In this document: positions 1 to 7,939 of the stretch, piece by piece
Layout: every line of letters starts with the position of its first letter
How positions within the stretch are numbered: position 1 is the first letter of the stretch
DNA from: Pseudomonas sp. 31-12
GTDB lineage: Bacteria; Pseudomonadota; Gammaproteobacteria; Pseudomonadales; Pseudomonadaceae
DNA length: 64,000 bases
Assembly: GCF_003151075.1 (NCBI RefSeq)
Contig: NZ_CP029482.1
Location: 4,464,001 to 4,528,000 of the forward strand
Direction: 5' to 3'
The notes under the pieces: generated by a model
The model's database searches: none
Told to the model about the DNA's origin: nothing
Seen by the model: the letters and a program-made list of their open reading frames with translations, nothing else
Made by a program: the position numbers and the translations under genes

Positions 1-693
1 GCCCACGTACAACGCGCCTTGCTGGCCGAGGGTCACGATCACGTGGCGAATGCCGCTGGCGACCAGTGTCTGGGCGGCTTTGTGCGCCGACTCCGGGGAG
101 TCCACGGTCTGGCCGGTGATCAGCGCCAGCTCGGATTCGTTGGGCACCAGGAAATCCAGGTGCGCCAAATGCTCACGGCTCAGGCCCGACAAGGCTGGCG
201 CGGGGTTGAGCAAGACTGGAATGTTGTGCGCGCGGCCGAATTCGATGGCGTGGTAAACGGTGTCGACGTTGATTTCCAGTTGCAGGACGATCAGCGAGCA
301 CTCGCGCAATGCCTGGGCCGCCGCGTCGATATCCGCCGGAAGCAGATGCGCGTTGGCGCCTTTGACGATGAGGATGCTGTTGTGCGAGTCGGCCTGGACG
401 AAGATCGGCGCAACGCCGCTGGACACACCGGGCACGCGCTGCACGTAACGGGTGTCGATGCCGAAGCGCTGGAAATTGGCCAGGGTGTTGTCGGCAAACA
501 TGTCATCGCCAACCTTGGTGAGCATCAGCACATCCGCCCCAAGCTTCGCCGCAGCGACCGCCTGATTGGCGCCCTTGCCGCCACAGCCGAGGGCAAACCC
601 CGGCGCTTCGAGCGTCTCGCCCTGGGCCGGCATGCGGTCGATGTAGGTAATCAGATCCACCATGTTGCTGCCGATGACTGCGATCTTGCTCAT
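1..693 (-). CDS. rbsK: Ribokinase, C-terminus beyond the window
   Basis: This is a PfkB-family sugar kinase that would phosphorylate ribose to ribose 5-phosphate in the cytoplasm. The 5' end is at 691-693 (ATG) and 231 codons are visible. The N-terminus reads MSKIAVIGSNMVDL, followed by the GGKGANQAVAAAKLGA substrate-binding signature near residues 38-53, a TKVGDD stretch, and the NPAPA and VPNESE motifs typical of ribokinases. The catalytic DTxGAGD motif would lie off the left edge. A GGTGGGAT stretch upstream could serve as the ribosome-binding site. No rbs transporter or regulator gene is visible in the window, so operon membership cannot be judged. Confidence 0.85.
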   Translation of the reverse strand, partial: MSKIAVIGSNMVDLITYIDRMPAQGETLEAPGFALGCGGKGANQAVAAAKLGADVLMLTKVGDDMFADNTLANFQRFGIDTRYVQRVPGVSSGVAPIFVQADSHNSILIVKGANAHLLPADIDAAAQALRECSLIVLQLEINVDTVYHAIEFGRAHNIPVLLNPAPALSGLSREHLAHLDFLVPNESELALITGQTVDSPESAHKAAQTLVASGIRHVIVTLGQQGALYVG

Positions 694-745
694 TGCTATC
701 CCACCTTGATCCGGCTTGCCAGACTGATGCTGGACGTTGTTGTTT

Positions 746-761
746 TGTTATTTAAATAACA
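746..761. promoter_or_regulatory. 16-bp perfect palindrome upstream of rbsK
   Basis: TGTTATTTAAATAACA is fully self-complementary and lies about 53 bp upstream of the rbsK ATG in AT-rich DNA. It could be an operator or part of the promoter. It does not resemble the CG-centred LacI-type site expected for RbsR, so any regulator is unknown. Confidence 0.35.
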
Positions 762-855
762 TTTTGTGTGATTATTCAATCTTTTTGTTGCGTGGGGTTT
801 GAGGCAAAGACGAATGGCTTTGCGCATGGCTTTAAAGATGTGTGGGCAGGAATGG

Positions 856-927
856 CCTCATCGCGAGCAGGCTCACTCCCACATTGGAATGCGTTCCCCT
901 GTGGGAGCGAGCCTGCTCGCGATGGGG
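856..927. repeat. Inverted pair of REP elements (REPIN-like)
   Basis: Two copies of a Pseudomonas REP palindrome face each other: 856-883 (containing ATCGCGAGCAGGCTCACTCC) and 900-927 (the inverse, GGGAGCGAGCCTGCTCGCGA). They sit in the gap between the divergent rbsK and hydrolase genes (694-1040). Paired inverted REPs of this kind are mobile, RAYT-dependent repeats in fluorescent pseudomonads. I see no gene in this gap. Confidence 0.8.
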
Positions 928-1040
928 CCCTTAGCATCACCGACTGATCCGGCCCTTTCTACGACTGTCGAATTTATCCCCACCTCCCCCCACGCATCTG
1001 TTAAAACCCGAACTTTCCCTTTCATCCTCCGGACCTTTGC

Positions 1041-1994
1041 ATGTTTTCAAACCTGATGAGCCGCCTGAGCCGACGCTGGCTGCCCTGGCTGTGCATGGCC
1101 GCGCTGGTCGTCGGCTTGCCTGTGGGTTGCGGCGTACTCAAATACAAGGAGCGCGAACTGCTGTTCCGCATCGAGCCGGGTACCGCCGGCTGGTATCGCG
1201 GTTTGCCCAAGGACGTTCAGGAATTCGACATCAAGCCTGCCAGCTTCAAGGCCGGGCAAAACCTGCATGCCTGGTGGTGGCCGGCTGCGCGGCGCGATGC
1301 GCCATCAATCCTGTATTTGCACGGGGTGCGCTGGAACCTGACTGGCCAGGCGTTCCGCATCGAGCAGTTACGGGCGATGGGCTATTCGGTGCTGGCCATC
1401 GATTACCGCGGCTTTGGCCAAAGCAAGGGTGATCTGCCATCGGAAGCCAGCGTCTACGAGGACGCCCGCGTCGCCTGGGAGCGCTTCAAGGCGATGCAAC
1501 CGGACGCCAACAAGCGTCTGATCTACGGCCATTCCCTGGGCGGCGCGGTGGCCATCGACCTCGCCGCAGACCTGGCGGCGCAGGCGAAAACGGACCGTAG
1601 CGCAATACCGGTGCGCGGTCTGGTGATCGAGTCCACCTTCACCTCTCTGGGCGATGCCGTGGCGCAAGTGGCCGACAGCAACCTGCCGGTGAAATGGTTG
1701 CCGGTGCGCTGGCTGCTGTCGCAGAAATTCGATTCCATCGACAAGATCGTCGACATCGACATGCCGCTGCTGGTGGTGCATGGCCTGGCCGATCCGTTCA
1801 TGCCCTCGCGGTTCAGCCAGCAGCTGTTCAATGCCGCCAGCGAACCCAAGCGCCTGCTGTTGATCCCCGGCGGCACGCACAACAACAGCATGAGCCGGGG
1901 TGGCAGCCAATACCGCCAGGCACTCGAAGGCCTGCTGAAAGCAAAACCACCGCAGATCGCCGGGCCTAGCGGTAACCCCGGGCTTGCAGGTTGA
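1041..1994 (+). CDS. Alpha/beta hydrolase, membrane-anchored
   Basis: The 317-residue protein has an N-terminal hydrophobic segment (about residues 12-30) ending in ...LPVGC. This may be a signal anchor or an atypical lipobox with Pro at -3. The alpha/beta-hydrolase fold follows: YLHG oxyanion region near 92, nucleophile elbow GHSLGG with Ser165, probable acid Asp251 (HGLADPF) and His280 (GGTHNN). It resembles the YfhR/BEM46-like family of serine hydrolases of unknown substrate. The 3' end overlaps the convergent ABC transporter gene by 29 bp. The start is the ATG at 1041; the GTG-rich region upstream shows no coding signature. Confidence 0.8.
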   Translation: MFSNLMSRLSRRWLPWLCMAALVVGLPVGCGVLKYKERELLFRIEPGTAGWYRGLPKDVQEFDIKPASFKAGQNLHAWWWPAARRDAPSILYLHGVRWNLTGQAFRIEQLRAMGYSVLAIDYRGFGQSKGDLPSEASVYEDARVAWERFKAMQPDANKRLIYGHSLGGAVAIDLAADLAAQAKTDRSAIPVRGLVIESTFTSLGDAVAQVADSNLPVKWLPVRWLLSQKFDSIDKIVDIDMPLLVVHGLADPFMPSRFSQQLFNAASEPKRLLLIPGGTHNNSMSRGGSQYRQALEGLLKAKPPQIAGPSGNPGLAG

Positions 1995-3780
1995 ACAACT
2001 GCGCATAACGCCCGCCCGCCGCCACTAGGCTGTCGTGATCACCGCGCTCCAGGATCGCCCCCTGATCCAGCACGATGATGTGATCGGCATTGCGCACGCT
2101 GGAAAACCGGTGCGAGATCAGCAACGTCATGCGGCCCTCGGTGTGTTCGCTGAAATGCTCGAACACCGCCGCTTCCGCGGCCGGGTCGAGTGCTGAGGTC
2201 GGCTCATCCAGAATCAGGATGTCGGCGTTACGACGCATGTAAGCACGGGACAAGGCGATCTTCTGCCACTGCCCACCCGACAACTCCTGGCCACCGGCAA
2301 ACCAGCGGCCCAATTGCGTGGCGTAGCCTCGATCCAGTCCTTCGATGAACGGCGCGGCCATGCCTTCGGTGGCCGCGGCTTTCCAGCGTTCTTCATCGTT
2401 GAACGCCAACGTATCGCCGACGCCGATGTTCTCGCCGACGGAGAACTGGTAACGGATGTAATCCTGAAAAATCACCCCGATGCGCCGACGCAACGCGTCT
2501 TCTTCCCACACCTGCAAATCGCTGCCGTCGAGCAGGATGCGCCCGTGATCGGGGCGATACAGACGGGTCAGCAACTTGATCAACGTGGTCTTGCCCGAAC
2601 CGTTCTCCCCCACCAGCGCCAAGCTGCGCCCCGGCACCAGGTGCAAGTCGATGCCCTCCAGAGCGGCGCGACTCGCACCCGGATAACGAAAACCAACGTT
2701 TTCGAACCGCAAACCATCGCCGGGCACCGCGCCCACCGTGAGATGCCCGGCATCGGCCACCACCGGCTCGGCGAGGTATTCGTAGAGGCTCGACAGGTAC
2801 AGACCATCCTCGTAGAGACCGCTGATGGCGCTCAAACTGCTGCTCACCGCCGTCTGCCCCTGCTTGAACAGCACCAGGTACATGGTCATCTGCCCGAGGG
2901 TGATCTGGCCGTGGACGGTATCGACCACCACCCACGCATAAGCCAGGTAAAACGCGGCGGTGCCGAGCAGGCCAAGGACAAATCCCCAGCCATCCCGGCG
3001 CAACGTCAACCGCCGGTCCTCGGCATACAGACGGGCAAACGTCTCGCGATAACGCTTCAACAGCAACGGCGCGAAGCCGAACAACTTGACCTCTTTGATG
3101 TAGCCCTCGTGGGAGAGCAGCGTCTCGATGTAATTCTGCTGCCGACTCTCCGGCGCCCGCCGCGTGAACAGCCTGAACGCATCCCCGGAAAAATGCGCTT
3201 CAGCGAAAAACACCGGCAACGCCCCCACCACCAGCAACACCAGCGCCCACGGCGAAAAATGCACCAGCAACACGCCGAAGCTGATCAACACAATCAGGTT
3301 CTGGATCAACCCCAACGACTTCATCACTAACGCCAAAGGCCGCGTTGACGCCTCGCGCCGCACCCGCACCAACTTGTCGTAAAACTCGGAATTCTCGAAC
3401 TGCACCAGCGACAACGTCTGGGCCTTCTCCAGAATCATCGTGTTGACCTTCTGCCCCAACTGCACCCGCAACAACGACTGCTGAACCGACAACGCCCGCT
3501 GCGTCCCGGACAGCAACGCCAATACACCCGCTTCAAACAACACATAACGCACCACCGGCCACAACGGCGCACTGCCCTGCTGCGCATGTAACTGCATGGC
3601 GAAAACCACTGCGTCGACAATGCGCTGGCCGAGCCAGGCGGCTAGGGCCGGGAGGACACCGGCAATCAGGGTGGCCAGGACCAGGCCAAGGAACAGCCCG
3701 CGAGAAGTGCCCCAGACCAGCAGCAAGGCGCGCCGGGCCTGGTCGAGCAATGAGGTGAAACGGGAAAGTGCCGCAGGCAT
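1966..3780 (-). CDS. ABC transporter, fused permease/ATPase
   Basis: A 604-residue half-transporter of the exporter class. An N-terminal transmembrane domain with about six hydrophobic helices is followed by an ATPase domain. The ATPase has Walker A GENGSGKTT (about residue 390), signature LSGGQ (about 498), Walker B ILILDEPTSALD (about 520) and an H-loop His in LLISHRFSS (about 555). It probably works as a homodimer exporting a lipid, peptide or drug; the substrate cannot be read from the sequence. The start at 3780 gives the usual length. The open frame continues upstream to 3912 but has no better ribosome-binding site, so the N-terminus is somewhat uncertain. It is convergent with the hydrolase gene. 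Confidence 0.85.
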   Translation of the reverse strand: MPAALSRFTSLLDQARRALLLVWGTSRGLFLGLVLATLIAGVLPALAAWLGQRIVDAVVFAMQLHAQQGSAPLWPVVRYVLFEAGVLALLSGTQRALSVQQSLLRVQLGQKVNTMILEKAQTLSLVQFENSEFYDKLVRVRREASTRPLALVMKSLGLIQNLIVLISFGVLLVHFSPWALVLLVVGALPVFFAEAHFSGDAFRLFTRRAPESRQQNYIETLLSHEGYIKEVKLFGFAPLLLKRYRETFARLYAEDRRLTLRRDGWGFVLGLLGTAAFYLAYAWVVVDTVHGQITLGQMTMYLVLFKQGQTAVSSSLSAISGLYEDGLYLSSLYEYLAEPVVADAGHLTVGAVPGDGLRFENVGFRYPGASRAALEGIDLHLVPGRSLALVGENGSGKTTLIKLLTRLYRPDHGRILLDGSDLQVWEEDALRRRIGVIFQDYIRYQFSVGENIGVGDTLAFNDEERWKAAATEGMAAPFIEGLDRGYATQLGRWFAGGQELSGGQWQKIALSRAYMRRNADILILDEPTSALDPAAEAAVFEHFSEHTEGRMTLLISHRFSSVRNADHIIVLDQGAILERGDHDSLVAAGGRYAQLFNLQARGYR

Positions 3781-3866
3781 GGATTGATGAACTCGGCAGA
3801 GGAAGTCGCTGAACACAACAAAGACGTCATGGTACTTCAGCCAGAAATCCCACAGGCGAGAAACCC

Positions 3867-3908
3867 TGTGGTGAGGGGATTTATCCCCGTTGGGCTGCGC
3901 AGCAGCCC
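3867..3908. repeat. Single REP-type palindrome
   Basis: The stretch contains GGGGATTTATCCCC and, immediately after, GGGCTGCGCAGCAGCCC, a nested double palindrome that matches a common REP family of fluorescent pseudomonads. It lies between the ABC transporter start and the end of the DUF6124 gene. Confidence 0.7.
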
Positions 3909-3946
3909 CCAAAATAGCACCACTGCACAGCTCGACGGATTACCAA

Positions 3947-4306
3947 CTACCTGGGCAAATCAATCTTATCCAACACCCGGTTCGCCGTGATCTCCGCCAT
4001 CATGATGCTGTTGGAAATCCCCAACAGCGCATAACGCGACTCACCTTCCAAATGATCCACCAACTGGTGAACCATCACATCGACCGAGGCCAGCGTCTCA
4101 ACCAGATACACCGCCAGGGTTTCCGCCGTGGCCTCGGGGTCCACAGAAAACAGCGTGCTGCGTGTTCGCGGAGTGGCTTTGATGTCGGCATTCGACGGAA
4201 AGTGGAAGTCGAGCGCGCGCTCGGCGGCTTCGTTGAGCTTCTTTGAATCGGGTTCGTACGGGGAGACTGGATCGGTGTCCGGTGGATTGGGTGTGACTTT
4301 GAACAT
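3947..4306 (-). CDS. DUF6124 family protein
   Basis: A 119-residue soluble protein starting MFKVTPNPPDTDP. The proline-rich N-terminus and helical C-terminal half fit the DUF6124 family, which is widespread in Pseudomonas and has no assigned function. The start at 4306 is fixed by a strong AGGAG eight bases upstream. A longer open frame to 4474 exists, but it crosses hairpins and is not expected to be translated. The mRNA leader is long and structured (see 4307-4708). It is a single-gene unit lying between the ABC transporter and an AraC gene, both also on the minus strand. Confidence 0.75.
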   Translation of the reverse strand: MFKVTPNPPDTDPVSPYEPDSKKLNEAAERALDFHFPSNADIKATPRTRSTLFSVDPEATAETLAVYLVETLASVDVMVHQLVDHLEGESRYALLGISNSIMMAEITANRVLDKIDLPR

Positions 4307-4708
4307 GGCAAAACTCCTAGAGAAATGGAGCTGCCACCATTCGCTGCGAAACGACAAAGAGGTGGCAACTGTACGCGGGTTCGCAGACCAGGACTCTAGG
4401 AACCCGGCAGACCCGAAGGTCTCCCACGCACAGCCGCCATGACATGAATGACAGACTATGAATCGTCTGTTCACGAGCGGTAGACGTTGTGCGTCTAGAG
4501 TTTACCCGGGCTGCGAAACCCGATCACTGAAGGGCAGTGACGGGAATCAAGTTACCGAGCGACCCCAAGGCGCACAAGCCGGCGGATTCTGGCGCAGCCG
4601 TAGGCAACGGCGCAAGGTCTTGTAGCTTTCAGGACGTAACCTCGAGGGCGCTTAAACAAGCTTTAAACAGTCGAGCAGGGCTTCCCACAAAGTGCCCGCT
4701 CAAAACCC
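4307..4708 (-). other. Structured leader upstream of the DUF6124 gene
   Basis: No convincing gene lies in these 402 bp. Read on the minus strand they contain a 14-codon ATG frame (4440-4396) without a Shine-Dalgarno sequence. They also contain a C(UUCG)G tetraloop hairpin (4422-4409), a TAGACG-N5-CGTCTA hairpin (4481-4497) and a strong CCCG/TCACTG hairpin (4519-4544). This could be a long regulated 5' leader or a separate small RNA; neither can be decided from the sequence. Confidence 0.4.
4409..4422 (-). promoter_or_regulatory. UUCG tetraloop hairpin in DUF6124 leader
   Basis: Read on the minus strand the sequence AGACC-TTCG-GGTCT forms an extra-stable cUUCGg tetraloop hairpin. No T-tract follows, so it is not an ordinary terminator. 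It overlaps the 14-codon frame in the leader. Confidence 0.5.
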
Positions 4709-5722
4709 TTACTGAGAATCCTGAAACCGCGCCCGATAACGCCCGGGACTCTCCCCCGTCCACTTCTTGAACGCCCGATGAAACGCGCTCGGCTCCTGAA
4801 ACCCCAGCTGCTCGGCAATGTCGCTGATACTCGCCCGGCTCTCACGCAACTGCTCAAACGCCACCCCGCGCCGCACTTCGTCCTTGATCTCCTGATACGA
4901 ACAGCCTTCCCGCTCCAGCTTGCGGCGGAAGGTACTGGGGCTCAGGTGTTGTTCCAGGGCAAACGCCTGCAAGGTCGGCCAATCGCTGTAATGGCTGTTG
5001 CGCAGGCGCTGATGGACTTGCGACGCCAGGCCGTGCTGGTTGCGGAAGCGGATCACCAGCCATTGCGGTGCTGTGCGCAGGAACACTTTCAGTGAGGCCA
5101 GGTCCTGAACCACCGGCAGGCGCAGGTAGTGGCTGGCGAATTCGATTTCGGTGCGTTCGGCGCCGAAGGTCAGGTTGGGGCCCCAGAGCAAGCGGTCATC
5201 GCTGAGGGAAACGCGCTCATGGCGAAAGTCTGCGCGGTCGATGGGGATGCGCCGCCCGCCGAGCCAGCACAGCAGGCTGATCATCAACACCAGGAACGTC
5301 TCTTCACCGAAACGGCTGGCGTCTGCGTTTTGCGCGTGGGTGTCCAGGCTGATAATCGCGCGTTTGCCGCGCACGGTCAGGGTGCCGCGAAAGTCGCGCA
5401 GGAACAGGGCGAAGTTGGCCAGGCATTGGCGCATGGCTTTGTGCAGGTCGGGTTCCTGGATCAAGCCGCGGCAGATCAGTGCGAAGCTGCCGGGCGGCAT
5501 GCCGTGGGAATCGAGGCGGAAGAATTCATCGTTCAATTCTCGGATCTGAATCAGCCACAGCGCAGCAAACGCGCTCGCCGGCACGCGTGCGGTCGGCTGC
5601 TCGATCAACGCCGGGTCGATGCCCGCCTCTTCCAACGCAGCGCGCGAGCGCTGCGGAGTGAGCCCTTGCCCATGGATCATCGCCTGCACGAAGTAGGCCG
5701 CCACCGAGTCCTTTTCCCGCAT
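4709..5722 (-). CDS. AraC-family regulator (OruR/ArgR-like architecture)
   Basis: A 337-residue transcription factor. The N-terminal about 200 residues resemble the Arabinose_bd/OruR-type domain, with the usual PARVPASAFAALW-like opening. The C-terminal 100 residues hold a double helix-turn-helix of the AraC type, including ISDIAEQLGFQEPSAFHRAFKKWTG near the end. The start is set at the ATG at 5722, which has GGGGAGAG upstream; the frame extends further but lacks a signal. It is divergent from the 3-hydroxyacyl-CoA dehydrogenase gene at 5887, which it probably controls through the shared 164-bp gap. Confidence 0.85.
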   Translation of the reverse strand: MREKDSVAAYFVQAMIHGQGLTPQRSRAALEEAGIDPALIEQPTARVPASAFAALWLIQIRELNDEFFRLDSHGMPPGSFALICRGLIQEPDLHKAMRQCLANFALFLRDFRGTLTVRGKRAIISLDTHAQNADASRFGEETFLVLMISLLCWLGGRRIPIDRADFRHERVSLSDDRLLWGPNLTFGAERTEIEFASHYLRLPVVQDLASLKVFLRTAPQWLVIRFRNQHGLASQVHQRLRNSHYSDWPTLQAFALEQHLSPSTFRRKLEREGCSYQEIKDEVRRGVAFEQLRESRASISDIAEQLGFQEPSAFHRAFKKWTGESPGRYRARFQDSQ

Positions 5723-5886
5723 TTGAACGCTTCTCTCCCCTCGCCCGAATGGCAAAAAACACCAGCACCGTTGAACAGTTGCGGCATAGGACAACCGCCC
5801 GGCCGGTTCTAGACTCGCGGCCAATAGTACGCCTTCGGCCGTTGCGACGGCCAAGGTATCGCAGGGTTTGATCGGAAGGACGGAAC

Positions 5887-6738
5887 ATGAATCTGCAAAA
5901 CATTGGCGTGATCGGCGCGGGCACCATGGGCAACGGCATTGCGCAAGTCTGCGCGCTGGCCGGCTTCAACGTGACCTTGATCGACATCTCCGACAGCGCT
6001 CTGCAAAAGGCGCTGGCCACCGTCGGCAAGAACCTTGACCGGCAGATTGCCAAGGAAACCCTGACCGAGTCGCAAAAGCTCGACGCCCTCGCCAGGATCC
6101 GCACCAGCACCGATTACAGCAGCCTGCAGAACGTGCAGATGGTGATCGAAGCCGCCACCGAAAACCTCGACCTGAAACTGCGCGTGCTGCAACAGATCGC
6201 CGCGCAGGTCAGCGCCGAGTGCGTGATCGCCTCCAACACCTCGTCGCTGTCGATTACGCAACTCGCCGCCAGCGTCAGCCATCCTGAGCGTTTCATCGGC
6301 CTGCACTTCTTCAACCCGGTGCCGGTGATGGGTCTGATCGAAGTGATCCGCGGCCTGCAAACCAGCGACGCGACCCACGCCCTGGCATTGGACATGGCCA
6401 CCACCCTCGGTAAAACCGCGATCACCGCCGGCAACCGCCCGGGCTTTGTGGTGAATCGGATTCTGGTGCCGATGATCAACGAAGCGATCCTGGTGTTCCA
6501 GGAAGGCCTGGCCAGCGCCGACGACATCGACGCCGGCATGCGCCTGGGCTGCAACCAGCCAATCGGCCCGCTGGCGTTGGCCGACCTGATCGGTCTGGAC
6601 ACCGTGCTGGCGATTCTCGAAGCCTTCTACGACGGCTTCAACGACAGCAAATACCGCCCCGCTCCACTGCTCAAGGAAATGGTCGCCGCCGGCTACCTGG
6701 GACGCAAGACAGGACGTGGCTTCCATGCCTATGCCTGA
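5887..6738 (+). CDS. 3-hydroxyacyl-CoA (3-hydroxybutyryl-CoA) dehydrogenase
   Basis: A 283-residue NAD-dependent enzyme oxidising L-3-hydroxyacyl-CoA to 3-ketoacyl-CoA. It shows the N-terminal Rossmann motif GAGTMGNGIAQ, the IEAATEN segment, the SNTSSLSIT active-site strand, and the catalytic His in HFFNPVPVM. The C-terminal helical domain begins at GFVVNR. The length is normal for the single-domain PaaH/Hbd type. It is preceded by GGAAGGAC and overlaps the following TetR gene. The divergent AraC and downstream TetR genes suggest substrate-induced fatty- or hydroxy-acid catabolism. Confidence 0.85.
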   Translation: MNLQNIGVIGAGTMGNGIAQVCALAGFNVTLIDISDSALQKALATVGKNLDRQIAKETLTESQKLDALARIRTSTDYSSLQNVQMVIEAATENLDLKLRVLQQIAAQVSAECVIASNTSSLSITQLAASVSHPERFIGLHFFNPVPVMGLIEVIRGLQTSDATHALALDMATTLGKTAITAGNRPGFVVNRILVPMINEAILVFQEGLASADDIDAGMRLGCNQPIGPLALADLIGLDTVLAILEAFYDGFNDSKYRPAPLLKEMVAAGYLGRKTGRGFHAYA

Positions 6739-7330
6739 GCGTTGCTCGCGCTTCGCCGAGTACCGGGACAAAGTGCTGGAGTTGTTCGCCAGCAAGGGGT
6801 TCGGGCAGGTTGGCATGCGTGAGCTGGCAACGTGCCTGGGACTGTCCCCGGGCTCGTTGTATCACCATTACCCGAGCAAGCAGCACTTGCTGCTCGACCT
6901 GATCGAAGAGTTCTACGAAGAACTGTTGTCGACCCTGGGGCGCATCGATCAAAAGGCCTCGGCCAAACGCGACAAACTGCCCAACCTGATCCGCGCTCAC
7001 CTGAATCTGCACCGGGAAATGCCCTGGCATTTTCGTCTGGCGGAACGCGATAGCGGCTGCCTGAACGACGAGCAACAAGCGCGTGTTCGCCAGTTGCGCG
7101 AGCAATACGAGCGCAAGCTGTTGAAGATGCTCGGCGCCCCGCCCCGTCTCGGCGAACAGGGGTTGATCGCCGCCGGACACGCCATCGCCAACTTGCTCAA
7201 CAGCGCGCCCGGTTGGCTGGGGCAACATCCGCTGGATGAAGCGCAGCGCGATGAGTTACTGGAAAACATGGTGATCGGTGCAGTCGAGCGCTTGCTGCGC
7301 CCGTCTTCCAGCGTGCGCGCGGTAGCTTAA
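6725..7330 (+). CDS. TetR/AcrR-family regulator
   Basis: A 201-residue repressor with an N-terminal TetR helix-turn-helix (residues about 10-57, GMRELATCLGLSPGSLYHHYPSKQHLL) and a divergent ligand-binding half. The start lies inside the end of the dehydrogenase gene. ATG codons at 6725 and 6731 and a GTG at 6716 are all possible, giving 14-23 bp of overlap and likely translational coupling. The sharing of an operon with the dehydrogenase suggests that it senses an acyl-CoA or hydroxy-acid intermediate. Confidence 0.8.
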   Translation: MPMPERCSRFAEYRDKVLELFASKGFGQVGMRELATCLGLSPGSLYHHYPSKQHLLLDLIEEFYEELLSTLGRIDQKASAKRDKLPNLIRAHLNLHREMPWHFRLAERDSGCLNDEQQARVRQLREQYERKLLKMLGAPPRLGEQGLIAAGHAIANLLNSAPGWLGQHPLDEAQRDELLENMVIGAVERLLRPSSSVRAVA

Positions 7331-7472
7331 AGTTTCCAGGCAATAAGCTTCTGCGCTTACATAGAAAAAACGTCTAAACAAACCCGGCACATCCCCGCAT
7401 CTAACGCTTTGCTACTTGGAGTCGATTCAAAGGCCAATGTGGGTCTCCACCCACGGTTACCGGGAGCAAAAC

Positions 7473-7886
7473 ATGAAAATCAATCCCTACCTCATCTTCA
7501 ACGGCGACTGCAAAGCCGCTTTCACCTTCTATGAGCAAGCCCTGCCAGGCCAGATCGAACTGATGATGACCTTCGGCGAAAGCCCGGCGCGGGAGCACTT
7601 TCCCGCGGACTACAACAACCTGATCATCCATACCCGCCTGGCGGTGGGCGATCAGGCGATCATGGGGTCGGACACCACACCGGATCGCCCGACTGATGAC
7701 ATGAGCGGGTGTTCGGTGTCGCTGAATGTCGACAGCATTGCCGAAGCCGAGCGTGTCTTCGGCGCCTTGGCGGAAGACGGCAACGTGCAAATGCCACTGG
7801 AAAAGACTTTCTGGGCGGCGCGTTTCGGGATGCTGGTAGACCGGTTTGGTGTGTCGTGGATGGTGAATTGCGAAAAGGATCAGTGA
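7473..7886 (+). CDS. VOC-superfamily protein, PhnB-like
   Basis: A 137-residue protein of the vicinal-oxygen-chelate fold (3-demethylubiquinone methyltransferase-like/PhnB group). It opens MKINPYLIFNGDCKAAFTFYEQ and ends with FGMLVDRFGVSWMVN, the signatures of this subgroup. No substrate can be assigned. The start at 7473 has GGGAG seven bases upstream; the longer frame to 7416 lacks a signal. It is a monocistronic gene, convergent with rtcB. Confidence 0.75.
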   Translation: MKINPYLIFNGDCKAAFTFYEQALPGQIELMMTFGESPAREHFPADYNNLIIHTRLAVGDQAIMGSDTTPDRPTDDMSGCSVSLNVDSIAEAERVFGALAEDGNVQMPLEKTFWAARFGMLVDRFGVSWMVNCEKDQ

Positions 7887-7939
7887 CTGTTCAGGCCTGA
7901 AAAAGCCCGACCTGAAAGGGTTGGGCTGACGCAGAATGT

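Noticed and set aside
799..1056. Plus-strand open frame of 85 codons
   Set aside because: It runs through the two inverted REP elements and into the hydrolase start; the sequence is explained by the repeats.
4537..4770. Plus-strand open frame of 77 codons
   Set aside because: Overlaps the end of the AraC gene on the other strand and has no ribosome site or family likeness.
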